Origin: Anaeramoeba flamelloides
Taxonomy: Eukaryota > Metamonada > Anaeramoebidae
Assembly: GCA_027625915.1 (NCBI GenBank)
Contig: JANTQA010000030.1
Location: 2,666,001 to 2,730,000, forward strand
Reading direction: 5' to 3'
Length of the DNA stretch: 64,000 nt
The notes beneath the pieces are model-generated. The model was not told where the DNA came from. It worked only from the letters and a program-made list of their open reading frames with translations, and made no database searches. Both the position numbers and the translations under genes were made by a program. This document shows, piece by piece, positions 47,755 to 56,298 of this stretch (its first letter is position 1; every line of letters starts with the position of its first letter).

Positions 47755-48060
47755 TTAGACACCATAACCATAAACGGTTCTTCTTTGTCTTTTTAATGCA
47801 TAAACAACATCTAAAACAGTAACCGTTTTTCTTCTTGCATGTTCTGTATAGGTAACAGCATCTCGAACAACATTTTCAAGGAAGGCTCTGAGAACATTTC
47901 TGACTTCGTCGTAGATTGTTGCTGAGATTCTTTTAACACCTCCTCTTCTTGCCAATCTTCGTATAGCTGGTCGACTGATCCCTTTGACAGATTCAAGAAT
48001 TGCTTTTCTTCTTTTTGCACCGCCTTTTCCCATTCCTTTTCCTTTTCCTTTTCCTGACAT
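47755..48060 (-). CDS. H4: Histone H4
   Basis: Core nucleosomal histone H4, 101 residues with Met, intronless. It has the GKGGAKR tail, [38 protein letters not shown] and [17 protein letters not shown] core of H4. It is shorter than the usual 103 by one residue in the first Gly-Lys block and one around residues 18-20, and it diverges at [22 protein letters not shown] and the C-terminal GYGV (usually GFGG). The tail keeps lysines comparable to K5, K8, K12 and K16. It is transcribed away from histone H3, starts 1349 bp apart, from an upstream block that is an inverted copy of the H3 upstream block. A stem-loop follows the stop. Confidence 0.97.
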   Translation of the reverse strand: MSGKGKGKGMGKGGAKRRKAILESVKGISRPAIRRLARRGGVKRISATIYDEVRNVLRAFLENVVRDAVTYTEHARRKTVTVLDVVYALKRQRRTVYGYGV

Positions 48061-48093
48061 ATTATTAAATTATTATTATTTGAAATTTTATAA

Positions 48094-48310
48094 AATAAAA
48101 AAAATGAAAGAATAATCTCGAAAATATTTCTTTTAACAATCAATTTCAATTTTTTTGGCTTTTAGAAGTTTTTCAATTCACAAAGTGAATCATTATGTGC
48201 TGGTTTTATTGAAGAATATTTAACAAAAGTCAGAATTAAATTTGAATCAAAAAAATGAAATAAAATTTCAAAAATATTTGTTTAAAAATAATCCAATAAA
48301 TTTCCGATTT
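48094..48310 (-). promoter_or_regulatory. Histone H4 upstream block (inverted twin of the H3 block)
   Basis: 217 bp starting 33 nt before the H4 ATG. It is an inverted repeat of 49164-49380. The gene-proximal 54 nt are identical, and a distal stretch of about 65 nt (containing GTCAGAATTAAATTTGAATC) differs at one base. Only the middle differs; the TATAAATA of the H3 copy is not present here. Confidence 0.85.
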
Positions 48311-49163
48311 CAAAATATTACTTTGAAAAATAATTGTTCAGGGAATTACAATAAAACAAATTGACTCAAAAAGGATCAAATTAATACAAACGGGTTGAAA
48401 ATAGTTTCGTTAATTCTTTTTGAAGAATAACCATGAGATCTATATTTTTATTATACTGGCATTTGATTTTTAAATGGGAAAATATTTTCACTTCAGTTTT
48501 CTCATGTTTTCTTTACAAACAGAGTTCTCAAAACAAGCAGGTTGTAAATTGGATGACTTGTTACAAAAAGGTAATTGTAAGCCAAGTGAAAATTAATCCA
48601 ATTTAAAATTCATATACCAGTATGGGATACTTATTAATAGATCTTTCAATCAAAAAGTCATTAAAACAGGAAAAAAATTATCAAGATTCTCAGACACACC
48701 CTTTCTATTTTTGATATATCTCCAAATTAATTGCTAATAATTTTACAATAAAAAGTTTATTTCAATTTGTGTTCAGCATTAGAAAGAATATTTTAATATT
48801 TTTTGATTTTGAAATTTTTTCTCTTTTATGAAACATTTAAAAGTGGTCAACTTTTAAACCCTAACGAAAAATAAACTATTAACCATATTTCTGAAAAACT
48901 GAATAAATTGAAATGTTCTTGATATAAATCAAATGACAAATATATCTATATCATAATAAAAATCTTATATTACTATTTGAAAAAGAAATATGACTAAGTT
49001 TTGACTAACATTTTCTTCTTTGTATTTTTCAAAAAGAATGAAAAAGAAATTGGCTGAACTGAGTGTTATGTATTTATTTTCATGATATTCTTTTTATGGG
49101 TTCTTTTATTGGCTGAAGAAATAATCCTAAAAAAAGAAAAGAAGAACATAATAATGAAAAAAT
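48311..49163. other. Spacer between the histone upstream blocks
   Basis: 853 bp of unremarkable AT-rich sequence between the two inverted blocks. No frame, no repeat recognised. Confidence 0.5.
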
Positions 49164-49380
49164 AAATCGGAAATTTATTGGATTATTTTTATAAAAAAAT
49201 TTTTTGAAATTTTATTTCATTTTTTTGATTCAAATTTAATTCTGACTTTTGTTAAATACTCTTCAATAAAAACAACACATAGCGATCCCCTTTTAAATTG
49301 AAAAACTCCAAAAAGCCTTATAAATAGAAATTGATTGTTAAAAGAAATATTTTCGAGATTATTCTTTCATTTTTTTTATT
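49164..49380 (+). promoter_or_regulatory. Histone H3 upstream block with TATA box
   Basis: 217 bp ending 29 nt before the H3 ATG; inverted twin of 48094-48310. It has a TATA-like TATAAATAG at 49319-49327, then the fully shared segment GATTGTTAAAAGAAATATTT. The highly conserved distal part carries TCTGACTTTTGTTAAATA, a candidate coordinating element for histone expression. Confidence 0.85.
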
Positions 49381-49409
49381 TTAATAAATTTTCATAATAA
49401 ATATATAAA

Positions 49410-49955
49410 ATGGCAAGAACAAAACACGCTGGACAAAAAGGAACCAAAGGACAAAAAGGACAAAAAGGGAGAAAATCAACAGGAGGAAAAGGACCAAAAA
49501 AAGGACAAAAGGGGCAAAAAGGGAGAAAGGGACAAAAAGGAAGAAAAGGAACCAAGGGACAAAAAGGACAAAAGGGAAGAAAAGGTACCAAAGGAACAAA
49601 GGGTACTAAGGGAACAAAAGGAACCAAAGGCACTAAAGGAGAAAAAGGTACTAAAAGACCAAGAAGATACAGACCAGGTACAGTTGCCTTGAGAGAAATC
49701 AAAAAATACCAAAAATCAACCGAATTACTTTTAAGAAAGCTTCCATTCCAAAGACTCGTCAGAGATATCGCACAAGAATATAAAGGTGATCTTCGTTTCC
49801 AAAGCGCAGCTATCGCAGCCTTACAAGAAGCCACCGAAGCTTATGTTGTTGGTGTCCTTGAAGATACAAATCTCTGTGCAATCCATGCTAAAAGAGTCAC
49901 CATTATGGATCGTGATCTCTCCTTAGCTGTTAAAATTAGAGGAGACAAACTTTAA
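49410..49955 (+). CDS. H3: Histone H3 with expanded Lys-Gly-x tail
   Basis: A 181-residue intronless H3 (usual length 136). The core from [20 protein letters not shown] through [26 protein letters not shown] and [16 protein letters not shown] is conventional. The tail before the core is about 86 residues instead of about 39. It starts MARTK (Lys4 context kept), then QKG/TKG units, then [12 protein letters not shown] at 21-32 (the Lys9/Ser10/Lys14 landmark moved about 13 residues outward). From residue 31 to 82 a Lys stands at every third position followed by Gly (x = Gln, Arg, Thr, Glu). The Lys27 ARKS context is lost. Codons vary (aaa/aag, gga/ggg/ggt, acc/aca/act), so the repeat is kept at the protein level. 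Whether it is the main H3 or a variant cannot be told from one locus. Confidence 0.96.
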   Translation: MARTKHAGQKGTKGQKGQKGRKSTGGKGPKKGQKGQKGRKGQKGRKGTKGQKGQKGRKGTKGTKGTKGTKGTKGTKGEKGTKRPRRYRPGTVALREIKKYQKSTELLLRKLPFQRLVRDIAQEYKGDLRFQSAAIAALQEATEAYVVGVLEDTNLCAIHAKRVTIMDRDLSLAVKIRGDKL

Positions 49956-50094
49956 GTTTATCGTCTTATAATTACAATATTTTTTGTTTCAAATTTCAAA
50001 ATAAAAAAAAATTTTATATATTTACATTTTTGAATATTGAATTGTTGGTTTTTTTTTTTTTATGATTTAATTTTATTGTATTAAGGGATTAGCC
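49956..50094. other. H3 3' flank
   Basis: Short AT-rich flank with no stem-loop comparable to that after H4. Confidence 0.4.
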
Positions 50095-50833
50095 TCACAA
50101 TAGATTTCTCAAAAATCAAAGTATGTTGAAATTGGGTGTAAATGAGAACAGTACATCTTGGTTCAAATAGCTCTAAAAAATCTATTTTAAATCTTATTGA
50201 ACAATAAATTCTTACATTTTTTACTAAGGATCACAAGTGAAAATTTCCATTTTTGGGTAATTATTTTTTTAATAATTTCTTTTCCCAAATCTAAAATGGT
50301 AACTCAAATAAGAATATTCGTGTTTGTAAAAACCGATATTACTAACTTCCGAAAGTAACTTTTTTTAATTTTTTAATTACAAAGATTAACTCAATAATAA
50401 TTAACATAAAAACACAAAGACTGATTAGTTTGGTTTCCTTTTCATAAAGCCAATTGTAATATCAATATATTTCTATGATTACTGAAATAATTTGTCAAAA
50501 AAATTTATTTGTTCATTATTTAATTATTAAAAAAAAAAGGAATTTTTTAACTAATCTACATTTCGCCATAAATTTAAGAAAGATATTTTTCAACTTTGGA
50601 GTCTGAAAATTGATAATTCAACCACCAAATTTATATCAAAATTCAGATTTATTTTCTGAAATTGTTGGGGTTTTTACTAATTCATAAATCATTTATTATT
50701 GATGAGACCAATAAATATTACTACTTGACTAATCGATTTTTTAGAGACATTCGAACCATGTAGTATTAGTGTTGTTTAGGCCCAATAATCACATACTTTG
50801 ATCATATGATTCCCCTTGGTAGATGCTAATCCC
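50095..50833 (+). mobile_element. GGGATTAGC-ended MITE (family P), 739 bp
   Basis: Ends GGGATTAGCCTCACAATAG and complement of GGGATTAGCATCTACCAAG, flanked by TTAA on both sides. Same arrangement and orientation as 22576-23321, including the internal 'atttcgccataaattt' segment. It lies 139 bp after histone H3. Confidence 0.82.
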
Positions 50834-50908
50834 TTAACATGAACAGTAAAAAGAAAATGTTTTTTAATTTCAAAACTAATACTTTGAGAAAAACAAACAA
50901 CAAATCAA

Positions 50909-51340
50909 TTATAATTGTAAAAGTAATTGTAAAAAAGGAAAATTTTTCAAATATTTATTTACTTTTTTTTTCACTGATCTTAATAAAGCTATCTGAAATT
51001 CAAATTCTTCAAACTGACCAGTGTCGATATTTAAACTCTGAATTCTAATTTCATATAAATGGATAAATACGAAAAACAAATAATCCATCGAAAAACAATC
51101 GTTTTTACTAATTTTTACAATTAAATCCCCAATTGGGGAAAATTGAACATGCATAAATTTTGTTTTATTATGATATTTTGGATATATTAGTACCCAAATA
51201 AAAAATATAATTTTTAAAAGAAGATTTAAACTGAAAAAGAAATTAGAAATTCTTGATTTTAAACACATATCAAAAAATATAAAATTTTTAAAAAAAGACA
51301 ACGAAAATTTATAATTGGAGAGTTGGAAATTTAAAATCAC
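50909..51340 (-). CDS. Uncharacterised open frame, possibly an exon
   Basis: An open frame of 144 codons in a region where stops are frequent. The first half is Phe/Leu/Asn-rich and hydrophobic. The second half has more ordinary composition (KFMHVQFSPIGDLIVKISKN, IRIQSLNIDTGQFEEFEFQI) and looks coding. There is no ATG at the 5' edge; the first in-frame ATG is about 25 codons in. No domain could be named; a beta-propeller-like FSP.GD motif is too short to rely on. It might be an exon of a gene with other exons unseen, or a chance frame. Confidence 0.25.
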   Translation of the reverse strand: MILNFQLSNYKFSLSFFKNFIFFDMCLKSRISNFFFSLNLLLKIIFFIWVLIYPKYHNKTKFMHVQFSPIGDLIVKISKNDCFSMDYLFFVFIHLYEIRIQSLNIDTGQFEEFEFQIALLRSVKKKVNKYLKNFPFLQLLLQL

Positions 51341-51469
51341 TGGATGTGAATCTTAACCAATTTTAAGAAAACTAATAAACAATTGTACTGGGTGGAAAGA
51401 CCAAAAACATTAAAAATTATTAGATCTAATAACTATATAAACAAACAGCCACACTGCCAAGTGCTACAG

Positions 51470-52125
51470 AGTGTCACACAGTGCCCAACTTTCCCAAAAT
51501 TAAAAACAATTTAGTAAAATCTTCGATTATTCCCCACCCTTTTAAATTCTGGAAAAGTTAGTTGCAATTTTTTTTAATTTTAGAAATAAAAAGAATATTT
51601 AGAAAAAAATTCCTTTAATTTCTAAAACCAAAAAAAAGCCAATGGCAGTTTTCTTGCAGTTTTCGGTTTTATTTGTTAAGTGTTCGAGGTTTTTTTTACT
51701 TTTTGAAATAAACCGAAAATTTATTAAAATTTTCGGTTTATTTCAAAAATTAAAAAAAAACCCAACGAAAATCTATTGATTTTCTAAAATAAATAGAAAA
51801 CTCAAAAAAACCTACCGAAAATCTAAAGATTTCCCATTTAAACAAAAAACCTCAAAAAAACTAGAACACTTTACAAATAAATAGAAAACTCAAAAAAATT
51901 TAACGAAAATCTATTGATTTTCCAAATAAACAGAAAACATAAGAAAAGTTAACTGCGGTTTTATTTTATTTTTGAAATATAAAAAAAATTAAATAATTTT
52001 TCTTTATATTTCAAAAAGCGTAAAAAAACTAACCGCACTTTTCCAGAATTCAAAAGAATCCAGCATAATCAATGATTTTCTTTTTACCCTTTTAAATTAA
52101 AAAAAAAAACCGAATGACCATAAGA
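51470..52125. repeat. Modular foldback element, second long copy
   Basis: Series of hairpins: TTTTTGAAATAAACCGAAAA against its complement (about 51698-51748), a 36-bp-arm hairpin ACTGCGGTTTTATTTTATTT against complement (about 51951-52043), and paired 'tctggaaaagttagttgc' / 'aactaaccgcacttttccag' that close the whole. The left edge has repeated 'agtgctacagagtgtcacacagtgcc'-type words comparable to the GGCACT words at 13293. Ends next to a 10-C run (52134-52143). Confidence 0.78.
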
Positions 52126-53492
52126 GGAAATTACCCCCCCCCCTTCAAAACAATAAAAAAAAAATCTAATTTTTAGATTTGCGTTTACGTTTATTTTAAG
52201 ATGAACATATAATAAGTAATAAAATATTAGAAAACGAGTACATATACTACCGTTTTACAATTAAAAACTTTGTTCAATTCAAATTAATTATATAATTTTT
52301 TTCTATTTGGTACCGGTTTTATAAGGAGTGTAATAAATTAATTAAAATTATGAGATTTTTCTATCTTTTTATATTACGGAATTAAACACATTGGAAAATA
52401 AAGGCACCACACCACCCCAATTGGTTTATATAAAATTAAAAACTATTTCTTTTGAATGTAATTTTTTTTTTTTAAGTGAGCATCACATAATTAGTTTTTT
52501 AAGTCTATTATAACATATCAACTATTCCAAGATGTGTATTATTATGTTTATTTCGTATATATTCCTTAAACAGTTAATTATAAAAAATAATTGATATTTT
52601 GAATTTTTTAATATCCTTTAAGAGAAATAAAGTTTACACCCACATTAGCACATATGCGACCGATCCAAGACCACCGCCCCCCCCTTTTTTTTTATCAAAA
52701 TTTGATGCTGGTTGAGATTTTTAAAAAGTTGAATATGTGGATAAAAAGAATAAATTGAAAAAAAAATTTTCTTAAACAAGCAAAGATACAAAAAATTTTC
52801 TTTCAAGATTTTTAAAAAAAAAAAAAACTTTTTTTAAGAGTAAATACTCTGACCTTCTCAGAGTATTTTCAATATTTAAAGCTATTGTTGATTTTCATTT
52901 TTTTTCTTCTCCAAAAAAAATCTTGTATATTAAATATTTATTGAAATTTTTTTTTTCAAATTTATCATTTTTATCTATAAATTCAACTTTTTAATAAATT
53001 AAAAATATGATCCATATCTAAAATATGCAGACTTTTCAAAACTAGCTTGTAATTTTTTCGATATCAACTTTTGGCGATGATATAGTTTTTTAATAAAATC
53101 AAAAATTTTTCAAATGGAACAAATAATTTTGATATCTATAAAAAAAAATAAAAAAAAATATGGATAAATATATAAATTTTCAAAGAACTATGTTTAATTT
53201 ATCGTGATATACAGAAACAAATATCATATGTTGAATTTTTAATTTTTTAACAGAAAATTTCAATTATTTTTTACCTTATTTAATTTCCCAAAATGCAATG
53301 TAATGTTTTATGCCCAATAAAACTAAAACTAACATACCTAATGTAGATTATTTTATTGAAAATAAAAAAGTAATTTGACATAGGTTTTAAAAAAAAAAAA
53401 AACAGATTATTCAATGGAAAACTCTATACAAGATCGACTCATTTTTAGAAACTCCTTCACACCTATCAGTCTAAAACATCCTAAATCCTTGA
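52126..53492. other. Intergenic; C-runs, no gene recognised
   Basis: Runs of C at 52134-52143 and 52677-52684, each next to A/T homopolymers. The rest is very AT-rich. It contains the presumed 3' flank of the homeodomain gene. Confidence 0.45.
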
Positions 53493-55109
53493 TTAAATAA
53501 ATTTTTTAACTTTTCCTTGTTTTCTTATCCACTTAGGTTTTTCAATTTTGCCCACTTCCCATTTTTCCTTTTCGATTCGTCTCCGTTGCCCAAACCAACG
53601 GACAACTCTGAGAATTGAAGTTTTTGCCTCTGAAGCAAGAACCTTTTGAGTTTTCTGATCGGGGTATGGCCCGAGATCTGTATGGCAATGATTGAGAAAC
53701 CATTTTTCAAAAATTCTCTGAGCAAATTGGCTGGTTCGGCACCTTATAGTAATTGGGACTTCAAAGGCACGGATCAAAACACCCTTACCACCTTGATTAG
53801 TTGCCCTTCCAATTTTTAATTTGTATTTTTTTGTTGTTTTGCCCGGCTTGGGCTCAACATTTGGATACGATCTTTTTCTTATGTTTTTTATTTCTTTTTT
53901 TGGTCCTGCTGGTTTTTTTTTTGTTTTTGCTTTTGTTTTTTTATTTTTTTTCTTTTTCTTGTTTTTATTCTTATTTTTATTCTTGTTATGTTTCTTTGTT
54001 TTTTTTTTATATCTTTTCTTTTTCCTGCTGTTGGTGGTTTTTCTATGTTTTATATTCTCATTTTTTGGAATTCTTTTCAAATTATTGAGTTTATTGTTAT
54101 CTGGTACCAATTTTGTTGCCTTAGGATTGTTTAAAGCCTTGCTGTTCAATCCACGATTTTGTTGAGAAATTGCATCAATATGGTTATTTGGGATACTAAG
54201 AGAATTGACAAAGCTTTTAGGCCTCTTCTTTTTTGAAACAAAATTGATTATTGATGGCTCTGATAGGAAAATATTATTAATCGAGATTTTGTTTTCTAAA
54301 ATATTATCCAAATATAATTTTTGATTATAAGAGAGATTTGAAAGACCCTTTTTTTCAATTTTAATATCCCGTGGTTGCCTCTTCTGCTCTTTATTAACAG
54401 CAGCCGTGGCTCCGATCTTTTTTTTTTGATAAAAGATCGAATTTGTTGCTTGTGATTGCTCATTGAGATTTGTGTAATTGTCATTTTGGATCTGATCTTC
54501 ATAAAACCAATCACAATTAAGTTCTAATGGGAGAGGGTTCTCAAAGTTCATTTCGTCACCATTGAATTCAGAGTTATTAAAACTTTTTTGATCTTGTTGT
54601 GCCTTATTTCGAAATTTGCTTTCCAAACCTTGTTTTTCTATTCGGTTTGTTTTTATTGTTTGCTTTTGCAGAGAATTTTTTGTTGTAAATTGTTGACTGC
54701 TATCATTACTAGGCTGATAATTCATTTGTGTTGTGATCTTTTTTTGTCGAAGATTTAACATGTTTTCTTTTTCAAATGAATTCTCGTCATGATCAAAATC
54801 ATCCATATTATTACACGTAAAGTGGTTACCTGCTTCAAACACCAATTCACTCAGACTCTTTTGATCACCAAACACATTTGAATTACCGTCTTTTTCATTT
54901 ATACCCAAATCTTTCTCTTTTATCAGATCTGTTAAATGCAATCCCAAAGAAGTATTCTCTTTATTGACGAGATATTCGTCATAATTTTCATACGGCTTGG
55001 GATAATTGTTGTAGGGTATGAGAGTGTCACAAAACATTAAATCTTCTTGATCATTTTTTATTGGTTTTGTGATTTCATTTATTTCATTATTTGCTTTCAA
55101 AAAGTACAT
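53493..55109 (-). CDS. Homeodomain (TALE-like) protein with Lys-rich tract
   Basis: A 538-residue intronless frame from an ATG at 55109. Residues 1-340 are polar, Asn/Gln/Asp-rich and likely disordered. A basic tract of Lys/Asn repeats at about 350-400 (KNKNKNKNKKKKKNKKTKAK) is followed by a homeodomain at about 450-513: RIFEKWFLNHCHTDLGPYP, then QKVLASEAKTSILRVV, then RWFGQRRRIEKEKW. The PYP after helix 1 and the loop length suggest the TALE (three-residue extension) class. Helix 3 reads W-F-G-Q-R-R-R: position 51, almost always Asn, is Gln here. It is expected to be a nuclear DNA-binding regulator; target unknown. The homeodomain assignment rests on my reading of the helix 1 and helix 3 patterns. 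Confidence 0.82.
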   Translation of the reverse strand: MYFLKANNEINEITKPIKNDQEDLMFCDTLIPYNNYPKPYENYDEYLVNKENTSLGLHLTDLIKEKDLGINEKDGNSNVFGDQKSLSELVFEAGNHFTCNNMDDFDHDENSFEKENMLNLRQKKITTQMNYQPSNDSSQQFTTKNSLQKQTIKTNRIEKQGLESKFRNKAQQDQKSFNNSEFNGDEMNFENPLPLELNCDWFYEDQIQNDNYTNLNEQSQATNSIFYQKKKIGATAAVNKEQKRQPRDIKIEKKGLSNLSYNQKLYLDNILENKISINNIFLSEPSIINFVSKKKRPKSFVNSLSIPNNHIDAISQQNRGLNSKALNNPKATKLVPDNNKLNNLKRIPKNENIKHRKTTNSRKKKRYKKKTKKHNKNKNKNKNKKKKKNKKTKAKTKKKPAGPKKEIKNIRKRSYPNVEPKPGKTTKKYKLKIGRATNQGGKGVLIRAFEVPITIRCRTSQFAQRIFEKWFLNHCHTDLGPYPDQKTQKVLASEAKTSILRVVRWFGQRRRIEKEKWEVGKIEKPKWIRKQGKVKKFI

Positions 55110-55567
55110 GTGACTTGTTTTATTTTGGCTTTTGTATCTTCAGATTTAATTTTCAGAACCCTAAATTTTTGTTTTTTCCTTTTTACTTGAATGAAATGTG
55201 AAAGTTCTATGAAAATAAAAATATAATTAGAAGGGAGTGTGTGGTTTTTTTGTGAGCAACAACAATCAAAAAGGAATTAATTTAAAAATAAATTAATTAA
55301 AAAATATTTTACAAATTTTTGAAGAGATCACTTTACACCAAAATTTCTTATAACATCCAAAAATTTTACACACCAAAATAACAGACAACAAGCTTTCTTA
55401 AATCAAAATTCATTTTTTTTTTGAATAAGTCCATTTTCTTTCATAAAAATTTTGAAATTAACTTTTTATTTTTAATTTTTTTTTATTTTCTTTTGATCAT
55501 CTTTTTGAACAATTAAAAGCACTGAATTAGTTTTGTTTTATTGATTTTTTTAATCAGAAATATTACA
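55110..55567. other. Upstream region of homeodomain gene; no gene recognised
   Basis: AT-rich, T-runs. Would contain the homeodomain gene promoter and possibly that of the weak plus-strand gene at 55568. No specific motif. Confidence 0.4.
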
Positions 55568-56298
55568 ATGAAGAAATTTTTGAATTTTAATAAAGTAAAT
55601 TTTATTACAGAACCTTTAACATATTCTCTTGGAATGAGAAAAAAAATCTTAAAAACCCTGACATTTTCAAATTTCATGCTTGGGATTATTACAACCAACT
55701 TTTTTTTTTTTTTTATTAATCATTTTTAAGGGATTGAATTTTTAGAATAAGAACAAAAATTGATTACAACCTTTGTTCACTGTGCTATAAAAATTACCCG
55801 TTTTTAAAAAAAGTTCAAATTTTTTTGATCAATCATTTTGATTTAAATTTCAACTCAATTCTAAAAAACAAAAGAACTAAATTTCTATTTTTAAGTACGA
55901 AAAATATTTTTCAATAAAAGTTATTTATCAAGAACTGTTTAAACAAAGTATCATTACTAAACGATTTAATAACAATAATAAAAAATATCAACGATTTGAT
56001 AAAAATTGTAAACACAATGAATATCCATTTTCATAACCTATTATATATTTTTCAATTAAACATTGGAATATCATTTCTGATTTTAAACATGATTAACAAT
56101 GCTTTTTTTCACTGGTTTATGAGATTTGGAAAATCAATATTTTGTAAAGTCAATTATATTTTGAAAGGTATTTTTTGAAGGTTAAAGAATATTTAATCCT
56201 CTTTAAATTTTCTATTTTCAGATTTCGATTATAAAATCAGAACCGAATTGATCAACAAAGCAATTGAATCAGAAATGGACCTTTTCTCAATTTAATTT
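55568..56298 (+). CDS. Possible small multi-exon gene of unknown function
   Basis: Three coding-like pieces on the plus strand. 55568-55727 opens with MKKFLNFNKVNFITEPLTYS and continues LGMRKKILKTLTFSNFMLGI. 55980-56168 contains a hydrophobic segment and AFFHWFMRFGKSIFCKVNYI. 56222-56296 (after ttctattttcag) reads FDYKIRTELINKAIESEMDLFSI, then stop. The last two join in phase (AAA G|gtattt...cag|AT TTC) to give ...NYILKDFDYKIRTEL. How the first piece connects is not clear. Would be a small membrane protein. No family recognised; chance frames remain possible. Confidence 0.3.

Noticed and set aside
49376-49834. Pro/Phe-rich open frames on the minus strand opposite the H3 tail
   Set aside because: They are antisense images of the K-G-x repeat codons; the plus strand encodes an obvious histone H3.
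53801-54165. Phe/Leu-rich plus-strand frames
   Set aside because: Antisense of the Lys/Asn-rich tract of the homeodomain gene.
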